DNA from: CAINVV01 sp964506325
Lineage (GTDB): Bacteria > Bacteroidota > Bacteroidia > Bacteroidales > Prolixibacteraceae
Reading direction: 5' to 3'
Length of the DNA stretch: 64,000 bases
Assembly: GCA_964506325.1 (NCBI GenBank)
Contig: CAZDLO010000004.1
Location: forward strand, 1 to 64,000
Shown: piece after piece, positions 9,406-18,603 of the stretch
How positions within the stretch are numbered: the first letter of the stretch is position 1
Layout of the letters: each line of letters begins with the position of its first letter
Made by a program: the position numbers and the translations under genes
Notes under the pieces: model-generated
The model's input: only the letters and a program-made list of their open reading frames with translations
Told to the model about the DNA's origin: nothing
Database searches by the model: none

Positions 9406-9522
9406 TAGGTTAAGAAATAATTTAAAATTATTTATATAGTTGATTGTCTGGACTTATACTAAGAGATATAGAATTATGAAAAGCTGAAAAAGGAAATCAG
9501 GATTCATTGTCAATCCCGGTTC

Positions 9523-9897
9523 TTATTTGCGTTGTGCCATAATCTTTTTAACTCTGATTGAGAGTTCACTTATGCTGAAAGGCTTAATCATGTAGTCATC
9601 TGCACCAAGTTCAAAAGCTTTAAGAACTGTTTCTTCAGCGCCGGCTGCGGATAAAACCAATATCGGAAGATTGCTTTTCATGTCATTCCTAACTGCAGCA
9701 ATGATTTCATGACCGCTTAAAAATGGCATAAATAGATCCGTAATTAACAGATCGAACTTGTTCTGTTGCAGAAATTCCCAGCATTCCTTGCCATCTATCG
9801 CCTTAACAACTTCATAACCTTCCTTTTGCAACCTAAAAGCGACGGTTTCCAAGACCAGTTTATTATCTTCAGCTACCAGGATTGTTTGAGCACTCAT
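9523..9897 (-). CDS. Single-domain response regulator (CheY-like)
   Basis: This 124-residue stand-alone receiver domain has the acidic pocket ED at residues 10-11 (LVAEDNK), the phosphoacceptor Asp in LLITDLFMP (about residue 54), the Ser/Thr switch position in LVLSAAGAEE, and the conserved Lys in DDYMIKPFS. There is no DNA-binding or enzymatic output domain, so it must signal by protein contact. It lies 117 bases upstream of the HEAT-like gene on the same strand, making the HEAT protein and GT2 synthase plausible targets. No histidine kinase is in the window. Confidence 0.9.
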   Translation of the reverse strand: MSAQTILVAEDNKLVLETVAFRLQKEGYEVVKAIDGKECWEFLQQNKFDLLITDLFMPFLSGHEIIAAVRNDMKSNLPILVLSAAGAEETVLKAFELGADDYMIKPFSISELSIRVKKIMAQRK

Positions 9898-10214
9898 AAA
9901 TAATTTTTTAGGGATTTTCGACGATTTAAATATAGTTATAATTATTAAATGACGATACAGTTAAATATAATTACAATAAATTATTAGATTTAAATCAGGC
10001 GATATTATTATTATCCAAGACATAAGCATAATTAAGTTATGTATAATAAATGGAATTAAAGTATCTGCTAACTTAGTATCGGAATTAAAAAAACGGATGT
10101 AGCCAAAAAAAATATTTTTTCAGGTATTATATATTTCTGATTATCATAAAACTATATTTCGTTCCTAAGAATTTCATTGTTTCATACTGGCACCTCTACT
10201 GATTACTTTGATAA
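9898..10214. other. AT-rich divergent promoter region
   Basis: This stretch of 317 bases separates the divergent response regulator and rhomboid genes. It is strongly AT-rich and gene-free. A small inverted repeat, CATAA-TTAAG-TTATG, lies near 10027-10041. Both promoters are presumably here, but no convincing -33/-7 pair was identified. Confidence 0.4.
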
Positions 10215-10955
10215 ATGCGAGTTTTTTCACAATACCATCCAGATAAATATTCTGATGAGCATTACAGTTTTGAAAAACGTATTGGCTGGCATGCTTTTTT
10301 TGTTTCATCCGTGATGGTTGTCGTGTTGTGGTTGATTAAACTTGTTGAATTTGAATTTGGAATTGATCTTTCTGGACTGGGGATCCTCCCGGGTGACCCA
10401 TATCACCTGAAGGGCGTTCTTTTTTCTCCATTGATTCATGCCGGCTTTGGACATCTGGCTGCGAATTCCCCGGCACTGTTCATCCTCACTTTTTCACTGT
10501 TCTTTTTTTACAGGAATTCAGCATATACGATTTTTCTGCTTATTTATGTCTTGTCCGGATTACTGGTCTGGTTGGGTGGACGTGAGGCATTGCACATTGG
10601 TGCAAGTGGTATTATTTATGGACTTGCTGCATTTCTGTTTCTAAGTGGCGTATTAAGTCGCAATACAAGGCTGCTGACCATTTCCCTGATCGTGGCGTTT
10701 CTATATGGTGGCCTGTTCTGGGGGATTTTTCCACTTAAACCTGAAATTTCATGGGAATCACATTTGTGGGGAGGCGTGTCAGGCTTCTTGCTTGCCTGGC
10801 TGTTCAGAAGCAGTGCCCCTTTGAAGCAGGTTGATGAAGCAGATGAGGAGGATGAGGCGGATGATGCAGAATGGAGAATGGAATCAGGAGATAATGATAT
10901 TGAAGGGGATACTCCAGATGATACTGACAAAATCAAACAGGATACGACAAGCTGA
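10215..10955 (+). CDS. Rhomboid-family intramembrane serine protease
   Basis: This 246-residue protein has six predicted membrane segments. The rhomboid signatures are the HxxxN motif (His80 to Asn84, FGHLAANS), the nucleophile Ser131 in IGASGIIYG and the dyad His183 in WESHLWGG. Family members cleave transmembrane helices of other proteins within the membrane. The C-terminal ~45 residues form a very acidic, disordered tail (DEADEEDEADDAEW), which is unusual for a small rhomboid. It sits 38 bases upstream of tex on the same strand. The substrate is unknown. Confidence 0.9.
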   Translation: MRVFSQYHPDKYSDEHYSFEKRIGWHAFFVSSVMVVVLWLIKLVEFEFGIDLSGLGILPGDPYHLKGVLFSPLIHAGFGHLAANSPALFILTFSLFFFYRNSAYTIFLLIYVLSGLLVWLGGREALHIGASGIIYGLAAFLFLSGVLSRNTRLLTISLIVAFLYGGLFWGIFPLKPEISWESHLWGGVSGFLLAWLFRSSAPLKQVDEADEEDEADDAEWRMESGDNDIEGDTPDDTDKIKQDTTS

Positions 10956-10993
10956 AAAGATGAAATGCAAATGATTCTTTTAACTTTGCAATT

Positions 10994-13126
10994 ATGAGAA
11001 ATGAAAAGATCATTCAGCTGATTTCTGAATGCATTAGTGTCGATAAGTATCAGGTAATTAATGTTTTAAAATTGTTTGATGAAGGTTCAACAGTTCCGTT
11101 TGTCGCAAGATACCGGAAGGAAATGACCGGGAGCCTGGATGAAGTGTTCCTCCTCCGGATCAAAGAAGAAGATGAGCGCCTCACTGAATTGGAAAAACGC
11201 AAGCTGGCCATTTTGAAATCTATTGGAGAACAGGACTGCCTGACTCCGGATTTGCTCACCAGGATTGAAGAGTGCTACCAGCTTAATGACCTTGAGGATT
11301 TATACCTGCCATTTAAGCCGAAAAGGAAAACAAGGGCTTCCATTGCCAGGGAAAGGGGACTGGAGCCTCTCGCCGATATCCTGATGCAACAGAATGAGAA
11401 AGAGCCAGAGATCAGGGCCTTGAGGTTTGTCGGCGACCAGGTTCCGGATGCCATGAGTGCATTGGCAGGAGCCAGGGATATTATTGCAGAGATTGTCAAT
11501 GAGAACAAGGGAGCCCGTAACATTGCACGGAATTGCTTTGCCAATGAAGCAGTGATTATTTCAAAGGTGGTCAAGGGGAAAGAAGAGGATGGCGTAAAAT
11601 ACCTCGATTATTTCAAATCCTCTGAATATCTTAAAAAATGCCCTTCTCACCGGATCCTGGCTATGAGGCGTGGCGAAAATGAAGGATTTCTGAAATTGTC
11701 GCTCTCACCGGATGATGAAAATGCCGTCAGGAGGCTGGAGAAATATTTTGTTACCTCCGCCAATAAAAGCAGTGAGCAGGTAACCCTTGCAATCAGGGAT
11801 GCTTATAAACGCCTGCTGGCACCTTCCATGGAAACAGAATTCTTCGGAGAATCCAAATTTAGGGCTGATGGTGAGGCAATTAAGGTGTTTTCGGAAAATC
11901 TCAGGCAATTGTTGCTTGCTTCACCTCTGGGACAGAAAAGAGTAATGGGAATAGATCCGGGCTATCGTTCAGGGTGCAAGGTTGTATGTCTTGACGCACA
12001 GGGGACCCTTCTGCACAACGAAACTATTTATCCACACCCACCCCAGTCAGAGGTAAATCAGGCAATGAGAAAAATAAGCTCATTGATAGCCAGTTACAAG
12101 ATTGAAGCAATTGCCATTGGTGACGGGACCGCCAGCCGGGAGACGGAGGGTTTTTTCAAGAAGATGAGATTTGACCGCGATTTGCAGATTTTTGTGGTTA
12201 GTGAAGATGGCGCTTCAGTCTATTCTGCCTCCAAAACAGCGAGGGATGAATTTCCACAATACGATGTTACTGTAAGGGGAGCAGTATCGATCGGCCGGAG
12301 GCTTATGGATCCATTGGCAGAACTTGTGAAAATTGATCCGAAATCGATTGGTGTGGGACAGTATCAGCATGATGTGGACCAGAGGCAACTGCAAAATTCA
12401 CTGGAGCGTACAGTAGCTTCTTGTGTGAACATGGTAGGTGTGGATCTTAATACTGCCAGCAGCCACCTGCTGAATTATGTATCAGGACTCAGCCCTGCAC
12501 TCTCTCAAAATATCATTGAATACCGCAAAGAAAATGGACCTTTCCCGTCCAGGGATGCGTTGCGCAAGGTTCCACGCTTGGGACCGAAGGCATTTGAACA
12601 GTGTGCCGGATTTCTAAGGATATCTGGTGCCGGAAATCCGCTTGACAACTCAGCAGTTCACCCTGAGCGTTACCAGCTTGTAGAGGGAATTGCGAATGAT
12701 CTTGGATTTCCGGTGGAGGAACTGATTGGGAAAACGGAATTTACCTCAAAGATCGATTTGAAAAAATATGTCTCCACGGAAGTCGGCATTCCAACCCTGA
12801 CCGACATTATGGCTGAACTGGCCAAGCCAGGCCGGGATCCCCGATCAGGTATAAAGCATTTTGAGTTTGCAGATGGTATTTTTTCAATGACTGATTTGAT
12901 TGCGGGAATGGTTCTTCCCGGCATTGTGACCAATATTACCCGCTTTGGCGCTTTTGTTGATGTTGGAATCAAGCAGGACGGACTGGTGCATATCAGCGAA
13001 ATGGCAGACCGGTTTATCACTGATCCTTCAGAGATTGTTAAACTTCAGCAACATGTTAAGGTAAGGGTAGTTGAGGTGGACATCCAGCGCAAGAGGATTG
13101 CCTTCTCAATGAAAGGAATCCAGTAG
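10994..13126 (+). CDS. tex: Tex, RNA-binding transcription accessory protein
   Basis: This 710-residue protein shows the full Tex/Spt6-like architecture: a helical Tex N-domain (about 1-190), a YqgF/RNase-H-like fold near 316-440 (VMGIDPGYRSGCKVVCLDAQ), tandem helix-hairpin-helix motifs near 480-545 (GVDLNTASSHLLNYVSGL, VPRLGPKAFEQCAGFLRI) and a C-terminal S1 RNA-binding domain near 635-706 (GIVTNITRFGAFVDVGIKQ). It is a cytoplasmic nucleic-acid-binding protein tied to transcription and stress tolerance. A TAACTTTG box lies only five bases before the start codon, which could mean a leaderless transcript. Confidence 0.96.
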   Translation: MRNEKIIQLISECISVDKYQVINVLKLFDEGSTVPFVARYRKEMTGSLDEVFLLRIKEEDERLTELEKRKLAILKSIGEQDCLTPDLLTRIEECYQLNDLEDLYLPFKPKRKTRASIARERGLEPLADILMQQNEKEPEIRALRFVGDQVPDAMSALAGARDIIAEIVNENKGARNIARNCFANEAVIISKVVKGKEEDGVKYLDYFKSSEYLKKCPSHRILAMRRGENEGFLKLSLSPDDENAVRRLEKYFVTSANKSSEQVTLAIRDAYKRLLAPSMETEFFGESKFRADGEAIKVFSENLRQLLLASPLGQKRVMGIDPGYRSGCKVVCLDAQGTLLHNETIYPHPPQSEVNQAMRKISSLIASYKIEAIAIGDGTASRETEGFFKKMRFDRDLQIFVVSEDGASVYSASKTARDEFPQYDVTVRGAVSIGRRLMDPLAELVKIDPKSIGVGQYQHDVDQRQLQNSLERTVASCVNMVGVDLNTASSHLLNYVSGLSPALSQNIIEYRKENGPFPSRDALRKVPRLGPKAFEQCAGFLRISGAGNPLDNSAVHPERYQLVEGIANDLGFPVEELIGKTEFTSKIDLKKYVSTEVGIPTLTDIMAELAKPGRDPRSGIKHFEFADGIFSMTDLIAGMVLPGIVTNITRFGAFVDVGIKQDGLVHISEMADRFITDPSEIVKLQQHVKVRVVEVDIQRKRIAFSMKGIQ

Positions 13127-13231
13127 GAAGGATAAAGGTAGATCCCCCTGAATTTGAGGCATTGACAGATACCTTTTCCAGGTGTCATGATGATTACAGC
13201 GATCTCCCTTTGTCCTTTAACCCTTATCCTT

Positions 13232-15046
13232 TTATTTCAATGAATTGCAAATCTCCTTGTTGATCTTACTGATCTTCGCTTCATCCAACTTGATTATTTT
13301 CCTGTCGTAGGTCATTAGCCCATTTATTTCCACTTCCACATCTGTTGTCTGAGTATAGACAGCAGCTGAAAATCCCCTTGAAATCAGAGGTTTTAATTTT
13401 TCCGCCAGTTCAATGTAGGCATTTGTTGCCTCGTCAGAAGTTTTGTACTGGACATAGCCCCAGTTTTTGTCTTTTACCCATAAGTGATTTTCAACTACAA
13501 GTCCAAGTCCGCCATATTCGCCCAGTACACAGGATCTTTTTCCATCATACATGGCAAGGTCGGGAGCCGGGTAGTTATGAATATCCAGCATATCGCCGGC
13601 AGGGTAGAAATTGCCACCGCTTGCGGAATTGACGAGCCTGGATGGATCATACATTTTAACCCAGGCAGCTATCTCTTCAGTCTTAAACTGGCCCCAGGCT
13701 TCGTTGAAAGGAACCCAGGTGACTATGCACGGATTACTGAGATGCTGATCGATGATTCCCTTCCATTCGGACCTGAAGTTATCTTCTGACTCACGACTGC
13801 GTTCCAGTTCCTTGCCGCTGAAATAATTCCGTTGCTGCCATTGCGGACTGACATCCCCGCTCGGCATGTCCTGCCATACCAGAATTCCTGTTTTGTCGCA
13901 GTGGTAATACCATCTTGCAGGTTCTACCTTGACATGTTTGCGAATCAGATTGAAGCCGAAATCCTTTGTTTTTTTGATATCGTACAGCAAAGCTTCGTCA
14001 GTTGGAGCCGTATACAATCCATCCGGCCACCATCCCTGGTCAAGGGGTCCGAACTGGAAACAGTCTTTGTTGTTCAGCTGTAATCTAACTATACCCCTTT
14101 CATCCCGTTTGGCAGATATTTTGCGCATTCCAACATAGCTTTGAACCTTATCGAGTTGTTTGCCGTTTCTGGTAAGGGTAATACTCAGATCGTAAAGGAA
14201 TGGTGAGTCCGGGCTCCATAATTTCATATTCTGCAGCGTGACCAAAGCCTCTTCGCCTGCTGCAGCCTTGCCGGATCCTACCTGTTTGCCTTCATCCAAA
14301 ATTGTTACTTCCATGATATCCCCTTGTATTAACTCAAAGGGAGAGGCTGAGATGGCTACGGTTTTGCGGTCGATATCAGGAACTGTCCTGACAGCAGTGA
14401 TGTAATTTTCGTTGACAGCTTCGATCCAGACTGTTTGCCATATTCCGGTTACAGGGGTATACCATATGCCTCTCGGGTCTTCAACCTGTTTTCCCCGGGG
14501 CTGAAATCCCTTGTCGGTTGGATCCCACACCCTGACTGTAATTTTCTGAGAATCTTTACCCAGGTAGGGCGTAATGTCCAATGAAAATGCAGTATATCCC
14601 CCTTTATGGCTCCCAACTTTAATATCATTGATCCAGATGTCAGCCTTCCAGTCGACGGCTCCGAAATTAAGGATTGTTCTTTTGCTTTTCCATCCGGAAG
14701 GGACCTGAAATTCTCTCTGGTACCAAAGTTCGTTGTACTGTCCTACTCTTTTTTGCACCCCTGACAGACTCGATTCTATGGCAAAAGGGACGAGAATCTT
14801 CCCGTCAAATTTTTCAGGTAGTCCGGATCCTTTCAACAAAACAGCATAATCCCAAAGCCCGTTCAGATTTTGCCACTCACTTCTAACCATAATCGGCCGA
14901 GGATATTCGGGCAATGGATTTTGGGGATCAACCTGCTGGGCCCATACAGTTTTAATATGATCTCCTGCCGGCTTCCAGGGTTGGGAAACTGTAATGCTGG
15001 CATAAATCATGACAGCAAACAAAAGGAACAGATTCAGTTTTTTCAT
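13232..15046 (-). CDS. Secreted glycoside hydrolase family 2 enzyme
   Basis: This 604-residue protein has a signal peptide (MKKLNLFLLFAVMIYASITVS) followed by the three-part GH2 core. A sugar-binding jelly roll (about 50-220) includes LNGLWDYAV and GAVDWKADIWINDIKVGSHK, an Ig-like domain follows, and then the TIM barrel. The acid/base Glu is in VTWVPFNEAWG (near residue 449), and the likely nucleophile is the Glu of VLGEYGGLG (near 508). At about 600 residues it is shorter than LacZ and resembles the beta-glucuronidase/beta-galactosidase-like enzymes of Bacteroidota. Substrate specificity cannot be read from sequence alone. It follows the cyclase-family gene on the same strand. Confidence 0.9.
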   Translation of the reverse strand: MKKLNLFLLFAVMIYASITVSQPWKPAGDHIKTVWAQQVDPQNPLPEYPRPIMVRSEWQNLNGLWDYAVLLKGSGLPEKFDGKILVPFAIESSLSGVQKRVGQYNELWYQREFQVPSGWKSKRTILNFGAVDWKADIWINDIKVGSHKGGYTAFSLDITPYLGKDSQKITVRVWDPTDKGFQPRGKQVEDPRGIWYTPVTGIWQTVWIEAVNENYITAVRTVPDIDRKTVAISASPFELIQGDIMEVTILDEGKQVGSGKAAAGEEALVTLQNMKLWSPDSPFLYDLSITLTRNGKQLDKVQSYVGMRKISAKRDERGIVRLQLNNKDCFQFGPLDQGWWPDGLYTAPTDEALLYDIKKTKDFGFNLIRKHVKVEPARWYYHCDKTGILVWQDMPSGDVSPQWQQRNYFSGKELERSRESEDNFRSEWKGIIDQHLSNPCIVTWVPFNEAWGQFKTEEIAAWVKMYDPSRLVNSASGGNFYPAGDMLDIHNYPAPDLAMYDGKRSCVLGEYGGLGLVVENHLWVKDKNWGYVQYKTSDEATNAYIELAEKLKPLISRGFSAAVYTQTTDVEVEINGLMTYDRKIIKLDEAKISKINKEICNSLK

Positions 15047-15082
15047 GGATGATTAGGGTGCTGGTTTTTGGTACATCAAAAA

Positions 15083-15706
15083 TTATTGGGTCACTCTTGC
15101 CACAACTCTAACAGGTGAACTGTCTGCCCTTATTTTCAGGGGGAAAGCCATAATTTCAAATTCCCTGTAAGTGAGAAGCGAGGAGAGATTCGTGAGATTC
15201 TCCAAAATGAGAATGTTGTTGGTCAATAAAATGTTGTGAATGGTATAGGGTGGATAATCGGGCGAAGGCGAATCGATTCCGATCATTTTCACTTTCTTTT
15301 TCACCAGCAGCAAGGCGGTTGATTCACTCAGTACCGGATAGGACAGGAAGTACTCTTTCTGGTTGTAGTAGAGGTCAAAACCGCTGTAAAACAAAACGAT
15401 CGAACCCGGGAGGATATGGTCCAGCACCTGGTCGGACAGTTCAATTATTTTCTGTCCAAACACATTAACAAGATAACCCGTCCCGGTAAATTTTTCCAAT
15501 GGAATTTCTGCGATTCGGGCAAGGCTTGACGTAAGGTGCATCGGTCCATCCACATGGGTTCCCGAATGCATGCCGGTAGTGACTACAAAGTTGGAATATC
15601 CCTCTTCCGTCACTGTGGAACACTGCCGGAGTATAACCTGGGGGTCGCCATCATGGCAGGGCATTTCGCTTGTTATTGAATGGCTGAGATCAAGGTAGTG
15701 ATTCAT
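15083..15706 (-). CDS. Cyclase-family metal hydrolase (kynurenine-formamidase-like)
   Basis: This 207-residue protein belongs to the cyclase/KynB family. The metal-binding signature HSGTHVDGPMH lies near residues 47-57, the N-terminus DLSHSITSEMPCHDGDP matches the family's DLS...P start, and IGIDSPSPDYPP corresponds to the D-x-x-S segment. KynB enzymes hydrolyse N-formylkynurenine in tryptophan breakdown, but the family also includes other hydrolases. No other kynurenine-pathway gene is nearby, so the reaction is left open. It is cytoplasmic. It lies about 130 bases downstream of batE. Confidence 0.8.
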   Translation of the reverse strand: MNHYLDLSHSITSEMPCHDGDPQVILRQCSTVTEEGYSNFVVTTGMHSGTHVDGPMHLTSSLARIAEIPLEKFTGTGYLVNVFGQKIIELSDQVLDHILPGSIVLFYSGFDLYYNQKEYFLSYPVLSESTALLLVKKKVKMIGIDSPSPDYPPYTIHNILLTNNILILENLTNLSSLLTYREFEIMAFPLKIRADSSPVRVVARVTQ

Positions 15707-15840
15707 GACAGTCCGGGTATTAAATTTGAATATGCGAATTCACCAAAGAATATTAAGATGCATTGCAAAATCCGGGATGCTTCCATGGATTTGCCAGGTA
15801 TTCGTCATTGCCGGTGACAATGACTTTGGCAGCCTTTGTC

Positions 15841-16614
15841 TCAGATTCTGATCAGGGCATTTTCTTTTATCCACCCTTTGTTTCCGTCAGCCAGCCTTAT
15901 TTCAATCCAGTCGCCGAGTTTATCAGTTATCTGGACACTCAGCCCTTCGTGGAGAATGAACAGTTCTGTTCCTGTTTCACTCGGAGAACCCTTCATGCGC
16001 ACACTGCGTTCAGTGATTACACCGCTGTTGTGATGTATGAGTTTGCTGCGTTGTGACGAGCCAAAAGAGAAAGTAAGTAAACTGTAGGCTAATGCTGCCA
16101 CTGCCAGCCAGAATGCAAGTTGTTTATTCCGGATGGTTGTGGCAAAAAGGAACAAGGCAAAACAGGTAAGAAACAAAAAGAAGCTCACCAGAGAATGGAT
16201 ACCCCAGCTGTCGGCAGGGTTGGAGTTGATAAGTTCATGCCACCACCTGATAAATCCGGGTTCCGGAAGTAGGTCAATATTGTCGACAACCTGGCGCTTA
16301 GCCATATCAAGGTTGAAACGGGCATCCTCGCTGGTAGGGGAGAGTTTCAGCGCCCGTTCATAATTCAGTATGGAGTAGGTAATATTGTTGGATTTATACA
16401 ATGCATTGCCAAGGTTGTAATAAAGATCAAATGATTCAAATCCCTTGGCTACAATATCCTCGTAGGTTTTGGCTGCCTCGTTGTATTTGCCGGATGAATA
16501 GAGCTGATTGCCTTTAACCAGTGAATCCTGCAATGCGGCAGTTTGTCCGCTGACAAACTGACCGCTGCTAACAAACAAGAGAATCAGCAGGTATCTTTGA
16601 ATGAATGTCTTCAT
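15841..16614 (-). CDS. batE: BatE, TPR and SH3-like domain protein
   Basis: This 257-residue protein has a signal peptide (about 1-24), two to three TPR repeats (about 27-110, for example YNLGNALYKSNNITYSILNYERAL), two membrane helices near 137-180, and a C-terminal bacterial SH3-like domain that ends DWIEIRLADGNKGWIKENAL. This arrangement matches BatE of the Bacteroides aerotolerance operon. It is the last bat gene and follows batD by 20 bases. Confidence 0.9.
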   Translation of the reverse strand: MKTFIQRYLLILLFVSSGQFVSGQTAALQDSLVKGNQLYSSGKYNEAAKTYEDIVAKGFESFDLYYNLGNALYKSNNITYSILNYERALKLSPTSEDARFNLDMAKRQVVDNIDLLPEPGFIRWWHELINSNPADSWGIHSLVSFFLFLTCFALFLFATTIRNKQLAFWLAVAALAYSLLTFSFGSSQRSKLIHHNSGVITERSVRMKGSPSETGTELFILHEGLSVQITDKLGDWIEIRLADGNKGWIKENALIRI

Positions 16615-16634
16615 ATTGTCTTTGATAAATCTGG

Positions 16635-18440
16635 TTACTTAATCTCTTTTTCCATCACAGACATAACATCTGTCGCCTCCGTGAACAATTCATGCATTTT
16701 TGATGAACCGCCACCGGGTGCAAATCGTGCATATTCACAGGTATCCAGAATCTTCACAAATCGTTCTACAATCTCTGCGGAAACGGAATGCCTCGTCAGT
16801 TCCTCAGATGCCTTCTCCCTTGATAGCTCGGAGGCAGGGATCGTAAGTTTATCACTCAGATAACCCCAGAATGCGCGTGTGACAGATTCGTAAAACTTCT
16901 CATTACTGTTTGACTGCAGGTGACTACTTGCTTCTTTGAGTCTTTTAAGCGCCACTTTGCTGGCTTTTTTATTCTTCATTCTAGCAACGTTGGCATTCTC
17001 CCTGATCCGTTTCTGGTTAAGCAGGTAAATGGACAGGAGTACGAGTATGCCACCGGCATACAGCAAATAGAAGAAAAAGGATCCAAAAAAGGTATATCCC
17101 CTGGGGTTTAGGGCGGAAATTCCGGTTTTGATGAAGCGGATGTCAGTGCCTATCTGTTTGATGTTTTCCTTGGCAACAGCATTGACTGTCTGGTTGCTTC
17201 GTGTGCCGTCTCCTTTCTCCACCTTGATTTTGTACTCTTCGGTGGTCCTGGAAACATATTTCTTTGAGGCAGTGTCAAAATAGACAAAATTTACTGCCGG
17301 TATGGTATAGGTGCCTGCGAACCGGGGCAGGAAGAGGTATTCAAAGGAGATGTTACCTGCCAGGCCTGCATCCGAAGCACTGAAATTGCTGTTTGTTTTG
17401 GGGTCATATACCTCAAAGTCAGCAGGGAAAGATATTTTAGGCGGATTGATCAGCTTAATATTTCCATTCCCGTTTATATCGAGTTTGATGGTGATGGCAT
17501 CATTTTCCCTGACGCTTTTAGAGGTGATGGCCGACCTGATGTCAAATTTTCCTACAGCTCCTGAAAATTCAGGCGGAGCCGAAGGAAGAGGCTGAACGTT
17601 GACAGAAACCGGTTCACTGACAATTGTTGCCTTTACATTGGCAAATGAATCGAAGAAATCGTCAAACATACTTTGGGATTTCTTTACGCGCTGTTGCACA
17701 ATGCAGTCGATTTTTACTGAACCTATAGCGATATTACCGGTTTGTTGTGGGAAAAGCAGGGTTCTTTTCAGGGTTCCGACATTGTAAATCTCCCCATTGA
17801 ATGTTTCCCTCTGGAGGGAAATTTGCTGGGGCAGTGGTATGTCCTGTGCCCAGAATCCTTCAAAGTTTGGAATTGAAATATCTTCAAAACCGCTTAGGTT
17901 AACTTTTGAATAAATTTTAATGGTAGCGGTGAGGTGTTCACCTTTGTAAAGAGACCTCCTGTCCAGGTTCATTTTTACGAACAGGTCATTTTTAGGAATG
18001 CTGCCTGGTGTCAATGTTGGTGTATCCACTCCGCCGGAAGATGGCTTAGCCGAACCTTTGACCACTTCAACAGATTGTGCGTTGGACTTGTATTCAGTTC
18101 CGTCGATGGTTATGGATCCCGGATTGATGTTGAATTTCCCCTCTTTCCTGGCTCTCAGTACATACAGATATGAAAATGATACCGACTGAGAACTGACTCC
18201 ATTGATAATCTGGAAGGCGGTGCTCTGTGACGTCGAAGGCCCCATAAGAACTTCAAAATCAGATAATTCTGGAAGCTTAAGGTTCTGTCCTTTTGCATTG
18301 ACAGAAAAGGCCAGCCTGAATTGCTCTCCCAATTCTACAACCTGTGGCGCCTCCATGGTGAAGGTAACCTTATCGGCAGCCCAGCCCTGCACAGTCACCA
18401 GAAGGGCAATGAGAATGAGTTTTATCTTCCTGAAAATCAT
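16635..18440 (-). CDS. batD: BatD, membrane protein of the aerotolerance operon
   Basis: This 601-residue protein has a signal peptide (MIFRKIKLILIALLVTVQGW), a long extracytoplasmic beta-rich region with BatD-type repeats (VELGEQFRLAFSVNAKGQ, SLYKGEHLTATIKIYSKVN, VRENDAITIKLDINGNGN), and one membrane helix near 440-465 (FFGSFFFYLLYAGGILVLL). The ~130-residue C-terminal tail is basic and helical. BatD is a standard member of the MoxR-Bat system, thought to work with the VWA proteins BatA and BatB in the envelope. It sits between batC and batE. Confidence 0.93.
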   Translation of the reverse strand: MIFRKIKLILIALLVTVQGWAADKVTFTMEAPQVVELGEQFRLAFSVNAKGQNLKLPELSDFEVLMGPSTSQSTAFQIINGVSSQSVSFSYLYVLRARKEGKFNINPGSITIDGTEYKSNAQSVEVVKGSAKPSSGGVDTPTLTPGSIPKNDLFVKMNLDRRSLYKGEHLTATIKIYSKVNLSGFEDISIPNFEGFWAQDIPLPQQISLQRETFNGEIYNVGTLKRTLLFPQQTGNIAIGSVKIDCIVQQRVKKSQSMFDDFFDSFANVKATIVSEPVSVNVQPLPSAPPEFSGAVGKFDIRSAITSKSVRENDAITIKLDINGNGNIKLINPPKISFPADFEVYDPKTNSNFSASDAGLAGNISFEYLFLPRFAGTYTIPAVNFVYFDTASKKYVSRTTEEYKIKVEKGDGTRSNQTVNAVAKENIKQIGTDIRFIKTGISALNPRGYTFFGSFFFYLLYAGGILVLLSIYLLNQKRIRENANVARMKNKKASKVALKRLKEASSHLQSNSNEKFYESVTRAFWGYLSDKLTIPASELSREKASEELTRHSVSAEIVERFVKILDTCEYARFAPGGGSSKMHELFTEATDVMSVMEKEIK

Positions 18441-18603
18441 TACTATATACTCTTTTTTTATCTTACTAAGTCAGTGGTAAATAATTTGCATTACCAGAAA
18501 ACTAAAATACGTGAAATTGACATGAACATCAAATCACCAACCCAAATGAAAACATTACAAGCACCTCCGGCTTCAACCCTCTGAAATTCATGTTGCTGAA
18601 CTT

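Noticed and set aside
15083..15706. Firm call as kynurenine formamidase in a tryptophan degradation pathway
   Set aside because: The metal motif only supports the broad cyclase family, and no other kynurenine-pathway gene is nearby.
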